Position numbers and translations under genes: made by a program | Notes under the pieces: generated by a model | The model's database searches: none | Seen by the model: only the letters and a program-made list of their open reading frames with translations | Told to the model about the DNA's origin: nothing | In this document: positions 49,794 through 62,625 of the stretch, in pieces | Layout: every line of letters begins with the position of its first letter | How positions within the stretch are numbered: the stretch's first letter is position 1 | Source: Chamaea fasciata | Lineage: Eukaryota; Chordata; Aves; Passeriformes; Sylviidae | Assembly (NCBI GenBank): GCA_029207755.1 | Contig: JARCOQ010000009.1 | Span: 36,197,806-36,261,805, forward strand | Length of the DNA stretch: 64,000 bases | Reading direction: 5' to 3'

Positions 49794-50009
49794 ACCACAG
49801 AAAGGTCTGGATTGGAAGGTACCTTAAGGACTGACTAGTTTCAAACCCCAACCATGCACACAGAGGCCTTCCACTACACCAGGTTGCTCAGAGTCCCATC
49901 CAAGCTGGCCTCAAATGGTAAAAGGAATGGGGCATCCACAGCTTCTCTGGGAAACATGTGCCACTCTTGTGCTAATGATACAAGATTTTGCTTGACATCC
50001 AAAACTACA
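49794..50009 (-). mobile_element. CR1: Old CR1 LINE 3' fragment, unit 6
   Basis: Same element as at 2425-2640, carried by unit duplication. Confidence 0.75.
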
Positions 50010-51874
50010 GAATTGGCAGTAACAACAATTCAAAGCAACACACATTCTGATTTTTAAAAAGTTTGTGACATTGCAGGACTACTACTGTAGCAATCCACAT
50101 CACTCACTAATCTCCTTGGGGCTATATGGGCACTGCATAAGATCTTCTTCAGGCTAGCTGTGCTAGCCGTTCTGAGAGAAAGTGGCATTGTTTAGCAAGA
50201 CCGCCTTTTTCCAGACCTTTTGTGACTTTTTTTTTTTTCTTTTTTCTTTTTTTTTTTTTTAAATTTCAGGCCATTTAAGTGCATAATTTAGCTAAATGCA
50301 TCTTCCTTAGAGGGATCCTGCCTTTGAAAATGGAAGTGTGGGAGAAGAAAGCAGTGTATCCTTATGCAGAGGTGAAACAGGTGTTTCTCTTCCATGGCTC
50401 TGGGCAAGCCTGCACAGACCTAAGGGTAAGGGCCTAGCCCAGTGTTTATGGCTGACCTGGTACACCCCTGATGCCCGCTTTGACTGTGAGCATGATAGTC
50501 ACAGTAACAGGATGGAGTTTTGTCTTCTAATCCCAGGTGGGTAGAGCTCATCCTCAGGACCACGTAGGATGACCAACACATCCTTCATGACTCGTTCTCT
50601 GAGCTGGATGAGATCTGTATGAAAGAGGCTGAAGATGCCGAGTGCAAAGAAATGGCAAGGTAAATCCCTGCTGCCGGCTGCGATGGGAGAGAAGTACCCA
50701 TGCTGGCAATACCCTCGGGCTCTGTCTTCTGCTCTCTGGAACACTTTCTGCAGCTGCTGATGGAAGCAGCCTTCTCCTCTTGCCAGCCCAGAGCTTTAGC
50801 AATGCAATTGGAGACCTGGAGCTGAAGAGGAGATGAATGACAGTATCAAGTGAAGGATCATGCCCTATGTGGCTACTCTCTCCTTGCACAGCCTCTGAAC
50901 TGAGGAGCTGCACCACAAATGAAAGGATGCTGCTGGACAATTGTGCCAACAGCATCAAAGACACTGAAGGTAACGCGGGAGCCACATCCCTCTGGGAGTG
51001 GCCGAGCTTGGTTTGTCGCATGGCCCTTCACTCCCAAATCAACCTTGCCCCGAAGATGCATCCTTTTTCACAAGTCCCATTGGATCTTTAAATTCTGTAG
51101 TCATCATCTCTCTAGTATTGCGAAGGCTGGCTCATTAAGTCAATTCTTAAGGCATCCAAGGAAACATTTGCTTACCACACTTCAGCCTATTAGTCGGCAT
51201 TTTGTACAGTCCCTAACACTTGGTGGCCTACAGCTGCTAGTCTCGTTTCCTAAGTACTGCTTAGTTATACAAAGAATTCCATAGTCCTGCATTACCTGGG
51301 TTAGTTGGAACAGTTCAAGGTTTTGTCCTGCACCTATGGCTAAGCTTAACTAGCCAGAATAGCTAGGCATGCTCACACGAGCGACACCCAAGGTTTTCTG
51401 CCTCTCATGCTGGAGTGGCAGTCCTCACCTTCCCTTGGAGGCTTTCTCATAGCCCTCCTAACACTGGGGTTTCTGCTCTTTGTCTTGCACTGACACCTCA
51501 TCCTTTTCTTGACCCTCACCCTGCCTTAAGCCCATGTCCAGCATGAGCCTTGCCAGCCAAGGCTGTCTACCTTGCACCGGGTCTTAGCCATTTCAGTCTT
51601 CATCAATTCCCAAGACATTCAAAAAACAGGAGAATTGTATTGATGCATTTCTCATGGAAGGAGGAGATGACTCCAGTACAACTTATGAATAGGGGTGGAG
51701 ACTCCCTAACAGAAAAACAATTTTACAACCTCTACTACTGACAGAACAGAAGTATGCATATGCAACAAACGGTCAAATGCACAAAAACTCCCCAACTTTC
51801 CAGATTTTCTTGGTACACTTTCCTGTCTCAAACTCAGCTCTATGTTATTGCTTCATAGTTGTTCCTAAAGCATT

Positions 51875-52444
51875 TCAATAGGGTTCTGTATATTCCTCCA
51901 GGAGAGGCTGCAGCACCTGCACCATGACCTCCCCATCTGGACCGCAGAGGCGCAGGGCATACAAGATGCTGTTCTCTGCTCTCACTGCCAGCCACCGCTG
52001 GGACCCATAGATTGCCTCCAGCCTCTGGCACAGCCAGGGCAGCATAGGGTCAAGAACATGCTCTTCTTTTTGCCCAGACCTTGGCAGCAGGCTACCCACA
52101 GCCTCTGCCCCTGCAGGCCCCTGCTCAGCTGGGGAAGGTGTCCCTTGCACAGGAACCGCTCCTGGGCGCTGGCAGCTGTTTCCATCCAGGAGGCCAAGAG
52201 ATCTTTCTGCCTCTCTCTTGGTCTCTGGTGATTCTCCCTGGGGTGTGATGACACACTCGAGGTATTTTTGTTCCCGCAGAGAAAACCTGGCAGACTCTAT
52301 CAATCTTCTGCAGAGTGGGCACTCTGCTTTCTTCTCTGCCCAACGCAGCATGCAGCCCATGCAGAACTCATGGCCACAGGGTATGGCATAAGCAACACCC
52401 TCTTGCTCATCATGACAAATGGGGCAGCTGCACTCTGTCCCCAT
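51875..52444 (-). CDS. TOPORS-like C3HC4 RING finger protein, copy 6
   Basis: Same 189-residue protein as copy 5 (Ala52, Cys139). Confidence 0.78.
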   Translation of the reverse strand: MGTECSCPICHDEQEGVAYAIPCGHEFCMGCMLRWAEKKAECPLCRRLIESARFSLREQKYLECVITPQGESPETKREAERSLGLLDGNSCQRPGAVPVQGTPSPAEQGPAGAEAVGSLLPRSGQKEEHVLDPMLPWLCQRLEAIYGSQRWLAVRAENSILYALRLCGPDGEVMVQVLQPLLEEYTEPY

Positions 52445-53170
52445 GGCTCTGTCTGTTCTCCGTGGCAATTCAGGGAGTCCTGAGAAGCTGCTCCCCATCA
52501 CTGGCACTACCAAAGAATCTCACACACTGCAACAAAATGGAGAAACCTTGGTCTCTTCCTGTCCCAAGGAGCAGATGAAAAAATGCCCAAGCCCCTGGAC
52601 AAGGATATCCTCCTGACTCCTCAAGCCCTAATGACCTTCTCACTACCACCCTGGGGAGACTCAGCCTTCAAGGTCTTACAGGCATGCTTGACAGGCTGTG
52701 ACTTTCCTGAGAGCGTGGAAAGATGGTCTCGGGCAGCTGAAATCGTGTAGGGTTGAGACTCCTGTCTGTGAAAAACAGGTGTTGGGATTAAGTGGTTCAA
52801 CAATTTGGAGGTCCTGAATTTTTAATTAAATCTCTGGAGGCTGGATTTTTCCTTTCTTTCTGTCTTTTTTAAGTTCACTCTTGAATCAGAAAATGTTATT
52901 CATTGAATGCAGTTTTTATAAGGGGGAGGTTCTCTTCCAAAGTGAACGCTGTGGGCAAAAATTTAATATGGCCTTAGCAGGCACTGGCGCACGTCAGCTG
53001 GGTATGCTGGTCAAGCATCACCTCTGCAGGTGATCTCTAGGGAAGAGTAGATGCGTGGCTTTGCTCCCCGCTGATGACTCTTAGGGGCTCTAAGAACCTA
53101 TGCACCCTTGATGACCAGAGCTGCATAAGATATTGCAAGACACTTAAAGAGCAGAATTGCCTTAAACACC

Positions 53171-54942
53171 AATCACAGAACCACAGAATCGACTAGGTTG
53201 GAAAAAAAACCATCTGAGACCATTGAGTCAAACCTATGACTCAACACCACCTTGTCAACCAGACCACAGCACTAAAAGCCATGTGCTATCTTTGCTTAAA
53301 CACCTCCAGGTGACTCCACCGCCTCCCTGGGAAGCCTATTCCAATGCCCAAAATCATCCTTTCTGTGAAGAATCTTCTTCTCAATGTCCAGTCCCAACTT
53401 CCTGTGGTACAGCTTAAGACTTTGTCGGCTTCTCTTGCTGCTTGCCTGGGAGAAGAGACTGACCCCCACTGGGCTATACCCTCCTTTCGGGGACTTATAG
53501 AGGTTGGTACGCTCACCCCTGAGCCTTCTCTTCTCCAAGCTAAGCAACCCCAGCTCCCTCAGCTGCTCCTCATAAGACACGTGTCCCAGACCATTCACTA
53601 TCCTTGTTGCCCTCCTCTGGACCCATTTGAGCATCTCAACGTCCTTCCTAAACTGAGGAGCCCAGAACTGGATGCAGCACTCAAGGTGTGGCCTCACCAG
53701 TGCTGACTACGGGGGAAGAATGACCTCCCCGCTCCTGCTGGCCACACCATTCCTGATCCAGGCCAGGATGCCATTGGCCTTCTTGGCCACCAGAGCGCAC
53801 TGCTGGCTCACGTTCAGCTGCTGTCTCCAGTACCCCCAGGTCCCTTTTCTGCCTGGGCACTGTCCAGCCACACCAACCCCAGCTTGTGGTGCTGCAGGGG
53901 CTTGCTGTGATTCAAAGGCACGACCTGGCACTTGGACTTGTGAAACCTCCCATTGTTGGATTCAGCACACCTATCCAGCCTGTCCAGGTCCCTCTGCAGA
54001 GTCCTCCTACCCTCTAACAGAGCAGTGCTTGCTCCCAGCTTGGTGTCATCTGCAAGGTGATCCCCTTGTCCGGATCATCAGTGAAGATATTTAAACAAGA
54101 CTGGTCCCAACACAGACCCCTGGGGGGCTGCACTAAGTGACTAGCCCCCATCTGGATGCAGGACCATTCACCTCCAGTCTCTGGGCCTGGCCATCCAGCC
54201 AGTTCTGAACACGGCTCCTGCCCAAGCTGTGGGCTACCAGCTTTTCCAGGAGTGCGCTACGGGAGATGGGGTAAGAGGCTTTGCTGAAGGCCAGGTATAC
54301 AACATCCACAGCCTTCCCGTCATCCACCTGGCGGGTCAGCTGGTAACAAAGGGAGATCAGGTTGGTTAAAGCACAACCTGCCCCTCCTAAATCCCTGCTG
54401 GCTGGGTCTGATCCCTCAGCTGTCCTGTAGGTGCTGCGTTATCGCACTTAAGATGATCTCTTGTTTAACCTTACTGAGTACCAAGGTCAGGCTGACAGGC
54501 CTGTAGTTTCCCATGTGCTCCTTATGGCCCTTCTTATGGATGAGCATCACGTTGGCCAGCCCAGTCGTCTTGTTACCCAGGACTGATGGTAAATGATGGA
54601 AAGCGTCTTGGTGAGGTCTTCTGCCATCTCCTGCACCACCCTAGGATGAATCCTGTCTGGTCTCATCGACTTGTCAGCATCTAAGTGGCTCACATGGTCA
54701 CTAACTACTTTCTCCTGGATAACAGGAGAGGCTGTTCTGTTCCCTGCTCCCCATCTACGAGTTCAGGAGGCCAGTTGCCTTGAGGACAACCCGTCTTTTT
54801 GTTGAAAACTGAAGCAAAGAAGATGCTAGGGACCTCAGCCTTTTCCTCATCTTTGATAACTATATTCCCTCCCTTATGCAATAAAGATGAGAGGTTCTTG
54901 CCCCTCCAAGATGCATTAAGATTATTGAAAGGCTTTGCCCAC
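53171..54942 (-). mobile_element. CR1: CR1 LINE fragment with decayed RT, unit 6
   Basis: Same insertion as 5811-7582; private GTGAGGTC near 54611. Confidence 0.85.
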
Positions 54943-55452
54943 TGTGACAAACTCTCCAAAGAAGCAACTGCTCATCGGCAGCAACTGAAGCTCCCCCTCC
55001 CTGAACATGCCTCTGTGAAACTTGGGCTGTCAGTTAACCCACCCGAGAGGAATGTGAGGTAGGATTGGATGCGCTCTCAGACTAGCGGGAGGAAAACGGA
55101 TACTGGAGGAGCACTGATACTGGACAGAAAGAACCCACACTCAAAGCCAACAAAGCCACTCTGTTGAAAAGCAACTCTGAGTGGGTAACTGTAGCCAATG
55201 AGCATTGATTCCTTTGTTGGCTAAAATGCCTAAATAGCAAAAAGGTTTGAATGCCTGGGGGAACCACACCAGCAAGAAGACCAGGGTGAAGAAAAGGTGC
55301 AAGAGGATGCTTTCTGGATCCAAGTGCGGTGATAGCTTTCTACTTCAACTGTCTCACTCTTTCTCTCCCTCTGGCCCTCCTCTCTTTCCTATTTCTATCT
55401 CTCTACCTCATGCTTACTGTTAAAGAATATCCATGCTATTGACTTCGGCACA
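54943..55452 (+). mobile_element. Candidate solo LTR, unit 6
   Basis: Copy of 7583-8092 with the unit 4-6 changes. Confidence 0.35.
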
Positions 55453-56790
55453 TGCCTCTTACCTTCAGGTAGAGGCATGTGCCAATAATCGGATCATAAA
55501 AGACGTGCTGGTACAACAGACTGCTGCTGTGAGGGGGTGAGATGTGCAATTGATCCTTGGCCCAGGGATTGGCACTGGAGAAGGCAGATGCAGCTCTTCC
55601 CTTCCCTGGAGTGTTTGTGCATTGGTCTTACACGCCACTCCTATGTGGAAGGGAGCAACAGAGGTTCGTCGATGTTCACGGATGGAAAAGAATGGCAAAA
55701 AGCAAAAGGGTCCAAAAAAACCTCACCGCTTTTTATTAACAAACTACACACTCAGCATGGCAATTGGTATATGTTTTGCCACTACCTTCTAATAAAAAGA
55801 CAGAAGACTAAAAGAAAAGAGGGAAGAAGAAGGGAAAGAGGAATCGGGTAGGAGAGGAAAGAAGATTAAAGTCCTGGGTCCAGCACCGATCCAGCCAACA
55901 GGTGTCCAGGGTCCTGAGAGAATGCCACCCGGCCTCTGTGGTGGTACATTTTTCTAGGTAAGTTTTCCCCATTCTGGGATTAGGTTCCTCACTCTTTGTA
56001 CAAATGAGTTGGCATGTGCAGCCTAGTATTCTAGACTTTTCTGGAAATGGGCTGGGGGGCTTTGGGTTTGTTTTCTTTTTTTTTTGTGGTCTTGATTCTC
56101 CATCTATTGGTCTTGCTTGCTCCTTGACCCCACTCCTGCACTTAAGCTGTTCTTTATGTTGTGTGGTCACTACAGACTGGAACACGAACTTCAGCTCCAG
56201 AATGGGGCTGGCCTACGTTCAATACAGCTCCCCTTTCCAGGCACATGCTTTTATAACTCGTTTGCTTGATGGCTGTTGGTGTTCAGGGCACAGCAGTGCA
56301 TGAACTCTTTACTGCTTAGGTTTCTACATGGGCCAAAAAACCCAGTTGCCATCTGATGGGGACAAAAACCATCCTTAGAGCACAGAGCAGAATGAAGGGC
56401 TTCACGTTTTTGATGACAGGGCAACATCTGCACCCTTCTTTTCTTTTCTCTTGTTTTCCTAGTGTTGTGTTTCTTGAACTTGTTTTTGCAAACTTAAGGT
56501 GCCAGATGCTACTCTTCCGCTGCAGACGTACCAATAGCTGTGGGGAAGGCATTGATCTGTACGGAAGGGAGTGTGAAGCCAAATTCTTCCTAGATGAGTA
56601 TGAAGGGATCCCTGAGTTCAGGACTGCTTGGGCAAAATCAAGCCAGCGGGATTTTAGAGAATTTGGATGCAAATTTGTCGCAGAGCAGAAAATACAGATC
56701 TCCTTTTGAGTTTGCTTCCAATTTAATTCCGTTTAATGCAAAGGGTTGTGGTCTACTATAGCCTGAACTGCAGCTGGTCCATTTTGCCGT

Positions 56791-59050
56791 TCAAACAATT
56801 TTTCCCTTTAGGTACAGCAAGATCTCCTTCAGCAGATTAAAGAATTGGAGCAGCTTTGCCCGAGGAACTGGACAGGGTTGAGTTGGTCTTGGAGGTAGTG
56901 TCTGCAGGGGGGTTGAGGTGTAGGCTGGTGCTGGCGTAATTCCTGGTACTGGCCTTCTTCCCACTGTAGTCCGGATCCAGTCGTAGTAGTACTGAGTGGA
57001 GCTGGAGACTGCAGGCCGTTTAGGTCTAGCACAGCCTACTCCCCAGCTGGTCACACCAATTTGCCAGAAGAAGCCGGCATGCTTATCTTGGCAGACAAGA
57101 GGCCCCCCGCTGTCACCCTGGAGCAGAGCAGAGAGGATTAAGGTGCCTCTGTGTGCCCCTGTCAGCAGTCGGAGTTGGTTGCTTTACTCTCTTCAGCCCC
57201 TGCCAGAAGAACTGGACTCCTGGCTGAGCAAGGCCCTGCTCAAGTGCTGGAACCTGTAGAACCTCAGCACCCTTGGGAGCAGGTTGGGGGCCTGTCAGGT
57301 GAGGCTCTCTGTCTCCCCTGTGCTTGGATGCTTCAGGGTTAGCATCTGGACCCCACAGAGCAAGGACCCACGGATGGGAAAGGGGGCAGAAGCTTCAGCG
57401 GCAGTGCAGAGCTGGGGCTGGGAGAGCAACTGGTCAGGGAAAGCACGCGCTGGGCTGTGCTTGGGTGCTGGGATGAGGCTGCCTACACTGCTGGGGGCTG
57501 GGGGACTCGGCATGCTCCTACCTGGCAGGTGCCAACGCCGCCCTGGCCAGCACACACGTGGAAGTCATAGATGTACCCATGCAGCCACTCACTACTGTTG
57601 CAGAGCTGGTTAGGGACCACTTGCACCTTGGCCTGCTGCAGGATATCTCTACCTGAAGCTGTGAGCAGAGAAAGGAATGAGCTCCCAGCAGCTCTTTGCC
57701 CGTGTGTTGAAGTTTTTCCCTAGAGGCTTGCTGGCCTCTAGAGAGGTGTTGGGAGTGCTGTGTCGCTGCTGTGTGGCATTGGGCAGCAGGCCAGGCCAGA
57801 GGCATATGTCCCACGGCCTAACTCTGCTGTCAGGAAGGCCCAGCCGTCTCTCCCTGGTGGGCCAAGCTTGCCCTCAGGGTCCAGATCCTTTATGGGAACT
57901 CACTCACATTTCACGATTCTGTCACCCCAGCCAGCAACGTAACAGTTTTTCAGCTCCGACACTTTCACTGCAGGACCAGGCAGGCAGGCGGTCTGAATGG
58001 TGGAGCTGCACTGGACTGGCCGATCCAGTTCCAGCAAGGCGATGTCGTTATACTCAAGGTCAGGGATGTATTTTTCATGAATAATCAGCCGCTTAATCCG
58101 GCGCACTTCCACACCAGGGCCCGACTGGCCCAACGAGGTGGCCCCAAGAACGATGGCCCACTCGCTGATGGGACTGGAAGGCAGATGGAGAGAGGGGTGA
58201 GGGCGAGTAGAATCACGTGCTGTAACACCCCAGCCCTTCCTGCCTTCTGCTTCCTGAGGCAGAGAGGAAAACAGCACTCCACAGAGTGAAAGTAGGCTTG
58301 AGCTATATTGAGCTGCAGGCTGCTAGGAAGCGGTGGCATGAACCCAGTCGTCTCCCTGAGCAGTCTCTCAGCTGGGCCCTGCAATGTCCTGGCACTAGGC
58401 ACATGCAAGGAAATGGGATGGGAATAGCATGCACTGGTGGTGTGGGGATATCCCTGTGCCCAGGTCCGACTTACTTTGTGATGTTGACAAAGCAGTGGGC
58501 AGCTGAGAGCAGCCACTTTGCGCTGATGAGGGTCCCTCCACAGATATGCACAGATACCGGTGGTTTCCAGACGCAGCGGATACTGGCGATCCCAGCCCAG
58601 GCCCCAGACCCTGGCATGACATCTGTGCCACCCACAACGCGTGATGAGCTGAAGGTAGTACCCATGGGCCGCAGCCCACAAGTCTGTCTGGAAGCAGAAA
58701 GTCGTTAGTGTCCCATGAGAAGGCCTGCTGCTGTGCTGAAGGTCAGCCAGCTTCCCTCCTCACAAGGCTCTGGTTGCAAAGCCAGCAGGGAGCTGCCTGG
58801 GATGTCCACATGTTTGCCCATTTCTGCTTTAGCCCCTTAGACAACTGGTGCCAGCAGCCTGGCCAGTGGTGATAAACGGAGACTCCCACCTACTTTGGGA
58901 ACTGCTGTGGCCACAGGTGGCAAGCGGGCACCCACAGGGAAGCCCCTAAGCCTTTGCCCGGGCCCCCAAAGAGCCTGAGGCTACTTACCCACAGGCGCCA
59001 TGTGCAGGCCCGCACAGAGCCAGTAGGATGAGGATGCACAACAAAATCAT
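56791..59050 (-). CDS. ACR: Acrosin-like serine protease, copy 7
   Basis: Exons: 58989-59050, 58475-58687, 57908-58173, 57522-57652, 56791-57117. Complete, protein same as copy 2, with the 26-bp deletion in the 3' flank. Confidence 0.87.
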
Positions 59051-59248
59051 TGCCGTCACAGCTGCAAGTCAGCTGCAAGGAGAGAGAGCTTGACACCTCC
59101 AGGGCAGCTGCCAACGTAATGCCAACAGAATTTGCTTTGCCGCAGTGCCCTCGGCCCTAGGCCTGATGTCACAGAGGGACTGGTTCCATGTTCCAGACAC
59201 GGTGCTGGCCGCTGCAGGCAGGGGGGAAGGGCAATTTAGAGGCCTAAA

Positions 59249-59464
59249 ACCACAGAAAGGTCTGGATTGGAAGGTACCTTAAGGACTGACTAGTTTCAAA
59301 CCCCAACCATGCACACAGAGGCCTTCCACTACACCAGGTTGCTCAGAGTCCCATCCAAGCTGGCCTCAAATGGTAAAAGGAATGGGGCATCCACAGCTTC
59401 TCTGGGAAACATGTGCCACTCTTGTGCTAATGATACAAGATTTTGCTTGACATCCAAAACTACA
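59249..59464 (-). mobile_element. CR1: Old CR1 LINE 3' fragment, unit 7
   Basis: Same element as at 2425-2640, carried by unit duplication. Confidence 0.75.
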
Positions 59465-61329
59465 GAATTGGCAGTAACAACAATTCAAAGCAACACACAT
59501 TCTGATTTTTAAAAAGTTTGTGACATTGCAGGACTACTACTGTAGCAATCCACATCACTCACTAATCTCCTTGGGGCTATATGGGCACTGCATAAGATCT
59601 TCTTCAGGCTAGCTGTGCTAGCCGTTCTGAGAGAAAGTGGCATTGTTTAGCAAGACCGCCTTTTTCCAGACCTTTTGTGACTTTTTTTTTTTTCTTTTTT
59701 CTTTTTTTTTTTTTTAAATTTCAGGCCATTTAAGTGCATAATTTAGCTAAATGCATCTTCCTTAGAGGGATCCTGCCTTTGAAAATGGAAGTGTGGGAGA
59801 AGAAAGCAGTGTATCCTTATGCAGAGGTGAAACAGGTGTTTCTCTTCCATGGCTCTGGGCAAGCCTGCACAGACCTAAGGGTAAGGGCCTAGCCCAGTGT
59901 TTATGGCTGACCTGGTACACCCCTGATGCCCGCTTTGACTGTGAGCATGATAGTCACAGTAACAGGATGGAGTTTTGTCTTCTAATCCCAGGTGGGTAGA
60001 GCTCATCCTCAGGACCACGTAGGATGACCAACACATCCTTCATGACTCGTTCTCTGAGCTGGATGAGATCTGTATGAAAGAGGCTGAAGATGCCGAGTGC
60101 AAAGAAATGGCAAGGTAAATCCCTGCTGCCGGCTGCGATGGGAGAGAAGTACCCATGCTGGCAATACCCTCGGGCTCTGTCTTCTGCTCTCTGGAACACT
60201 TTCTGCAGCTGCTGATGGAAGCAGCCTTCTCCTCTTGCCAGCCCAGAGCTTTAGCAATGCAATTGGAGACCTGGAGCTGAAGAGGAGATGAATGACAGTA
60301 TCAAGTGAAGGATCATGCCCTATGTGGCTACTCTCTCCTTGCACAGCCTCTGAACTGAGGAGCTGCACCACAAATGAAAGGATGCTGCTGGACAATTGTG
60401 CCAACAGCATCAAAGACACTGAAGGTAACGCGGGAGCCACATCCCTCTGGGAGTGGCCGAGCTTGGTTTGTCGCATGGCCCTTCACTCCCAAATCAACCT
60501 TGCCCCGAAGATGCATCCTTTTTCACAAGTCCCATTGGATCTTTAAATTCTGTAGTCATCATCTCTCTAGTATTGCGAAGGCTGGCTCATTAAGTCAATT
60601 CTTAAGGCATCCAAGGAAACATTTGCTTACCACACTTCAGCCTATTAGTCGGCATTTTGTACAGTCCCTAACACTTGGTGGCCTACAGCTGCTAGTCTCG
60701 TTTCCTAAGTACTGCTTAGTTATACAAAGAATTCCATAGTCCTGCATTACCTGGGTTAGTTGGAACAGTTCAAGGTTTTGTCCTGCACCTATGGCTAAGC
60801 TTAACTAGCCAGAATAGCTAGGCATGCTCACACGAGCGACACCCAAGGTTTTCTGCCTCTCATGCTGGAGTGGCAGTCCTCACCTTCCCTTGGAGGCTTT
60901 CTCATAGCCCTCCTAACACTGGGGTTTCTGCTCTTTGTCTTGCACTGACACCTCATCCTTTTCTTGACCCTCACCCTGCCTTAAGCCCATGTCCAGCATG
61001 AGCCTTGCCAGCCAAGGCTGTCTACCTTGCACCGGGTCTTAGCCATTTCAGTCTTCATCAATTCCCAAGACATTCAAAAAACAGGAGAATTGTATTGATG
61101 CATTTCTCATGGAAGGAGGAGATGACTCCAGTACAACTTATGAATAGGGGTGGAGACTCCCTAACAGAAAAACAATTTTACAACCTCTACTACTGACAGA
61201 ACAGAAGTATGCATATGCAACAAACGGTCAAATGCACAAAAACTCCCCAACTTTCCAGATTTTCTTGGTACACTTTCCTGTCTCAAACTCAGCTCTATGT
61301 TATTGCTTCATAGTTGTTCCTAAAGCATT

Positions 61330-61899
61330 TCAATAGGGTTCTGTATATTCCTCCAGGAGAGGCTGCAGCACCTGCACCATGACCTCCCCATCTGGACCGC
61401 AGAGGCGCAGGGCATACAAGATGCTGTTCTCTGCTCTCACTGCCAGCCACCGCTGGGACCCATAGATTGCCTCCAGCCTCTGGCACAGCCAGGGCAGCAT
61501 AGGGTCAAGAACATGCTCTTCTTTTTGCCCAGACCTTGGCAGCAGGCTACCCACAGCCTCTGCCCCTGCAGGCCCCTGCTCAGCTGGGGAAGGTGTCCCT
61601 TGCACAGGAACCGCTCCTGGGCGCTGGCAGCTGTTTCCATCCAGGAGGCCAAGAGATCTTTCTGCCTCTCTCTTGGTCTCTGGTGATTCTCCCTGGGGTG
61701 TGATGACACACTCGAGGTATTTTTGTTCCCGCAGAGAAAACCTGGCAGACTCTATCAATCTTCTGCAGAGTGGGCACTCTGCTTTCTTCTCTGCCCAACG
61801 CAGCATGCAGCCCATGCAGAACTCATGGCCACAGGGTATGGCATAAGCAACACCCTCTTGCTCATCATGACAAATGGGGCAGCTGCACTCTGTCCCCAT
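61330..61899 (-). CDS. TOPORS-like C3HC4 RING finger protein, copy 7
   Basis: Same 189-residue protein as copy 5 (Ala52, Cys139). Confidence 0.78.
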   Translation of the reverse strand: MGTECSCPICHDEQEGVAYAIPCGHEFCMGCMLRWAEKKAECPLCRRLIESARFSLREQKYLECVITPQGESPETKREAERSLGLLDGNSCQRPGAVPVQGTPSPAEQGPAGAEAVGSLLPRSGQKEEHVLDPMLPWLCQRLEAIYGSQRWLAVRAENSILYALRLCGPDGEVMVQVLQPLLEEYTEPY

Positions 61900-62625
61900 G
61901 GCTCTGTCTGTTCTCCGTGGCAATTCAGGGAGTCCTGAGAAGCTGCTCCCCATCACTGGCACTACCAAAGAATCTCACACACTGCAACAAAATGGAGAAA
62001 CCTTGGTCTCTTCCTGTCCCAAGGAGCAGATGAAAAAATGCCCAAGCCCCTGGACAAGGATATCCTCCTGACTCCTCAAGCCCTAATGACCTTCTCACTA
62101 CCACCCTGGGGAGACTCAGCCTTCAAGGTCTTACAGGCATGCTTGACAGGCTGTGACTTTCCTGAGAGCGTGGAAAGATGGTCTCGGGCAGCTGAAATCG
62201 TGTAGGGTTGAGACTCCTGTCTGTGAAAAACAGGTGTTGGGATTAAGTGGTTCAACAATTTGGAGGTCCTGAATTTTTAATTAAATCTCTGGAGGCTGGA
62301 TTTTTCCTTTCTTTCTGTCTTTTTTAAGTTCACTCTTGAATCAGAAAATGTTATTCATTGAATGCAGTTTTTATAAGGGGGAGGTTCTCTTCCAAAGTGA
62401 ACGCTGTGGGCAAAAATTTAATATGGCCTTAGCAGGCACTGGCGCACGTCAGCTGGGTATGCTGGTCAAGCATCACCTCTGCAGGTGATCTCTAGGGAAG
62501 AGTAGATGCGTGGCTTTGCTCCCCGCTGATGACTCTTAGGGGCTCTAAGAACCTATGCACCCTTGATGACCAGAGCTGCATAAGATATTGCAAGACACTT
62601 AAAGAGCAGAATTGCCTTAAACACC

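Larger units (their letters stand above)
47370..56824. repeat. Tandem unit 6 (9455 bp)
   Basis: Sixth copy, same length as unit 5. It has the 26-bp deletion (junction 56740/56741), the extra G at 52986-52987, RING Ala52 and Cys139, and no 11-bp segment. At 56185 it shares with unit 4 a substitution (AACACGAAC) that unit 5 lacks. Confidence 0.97.
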
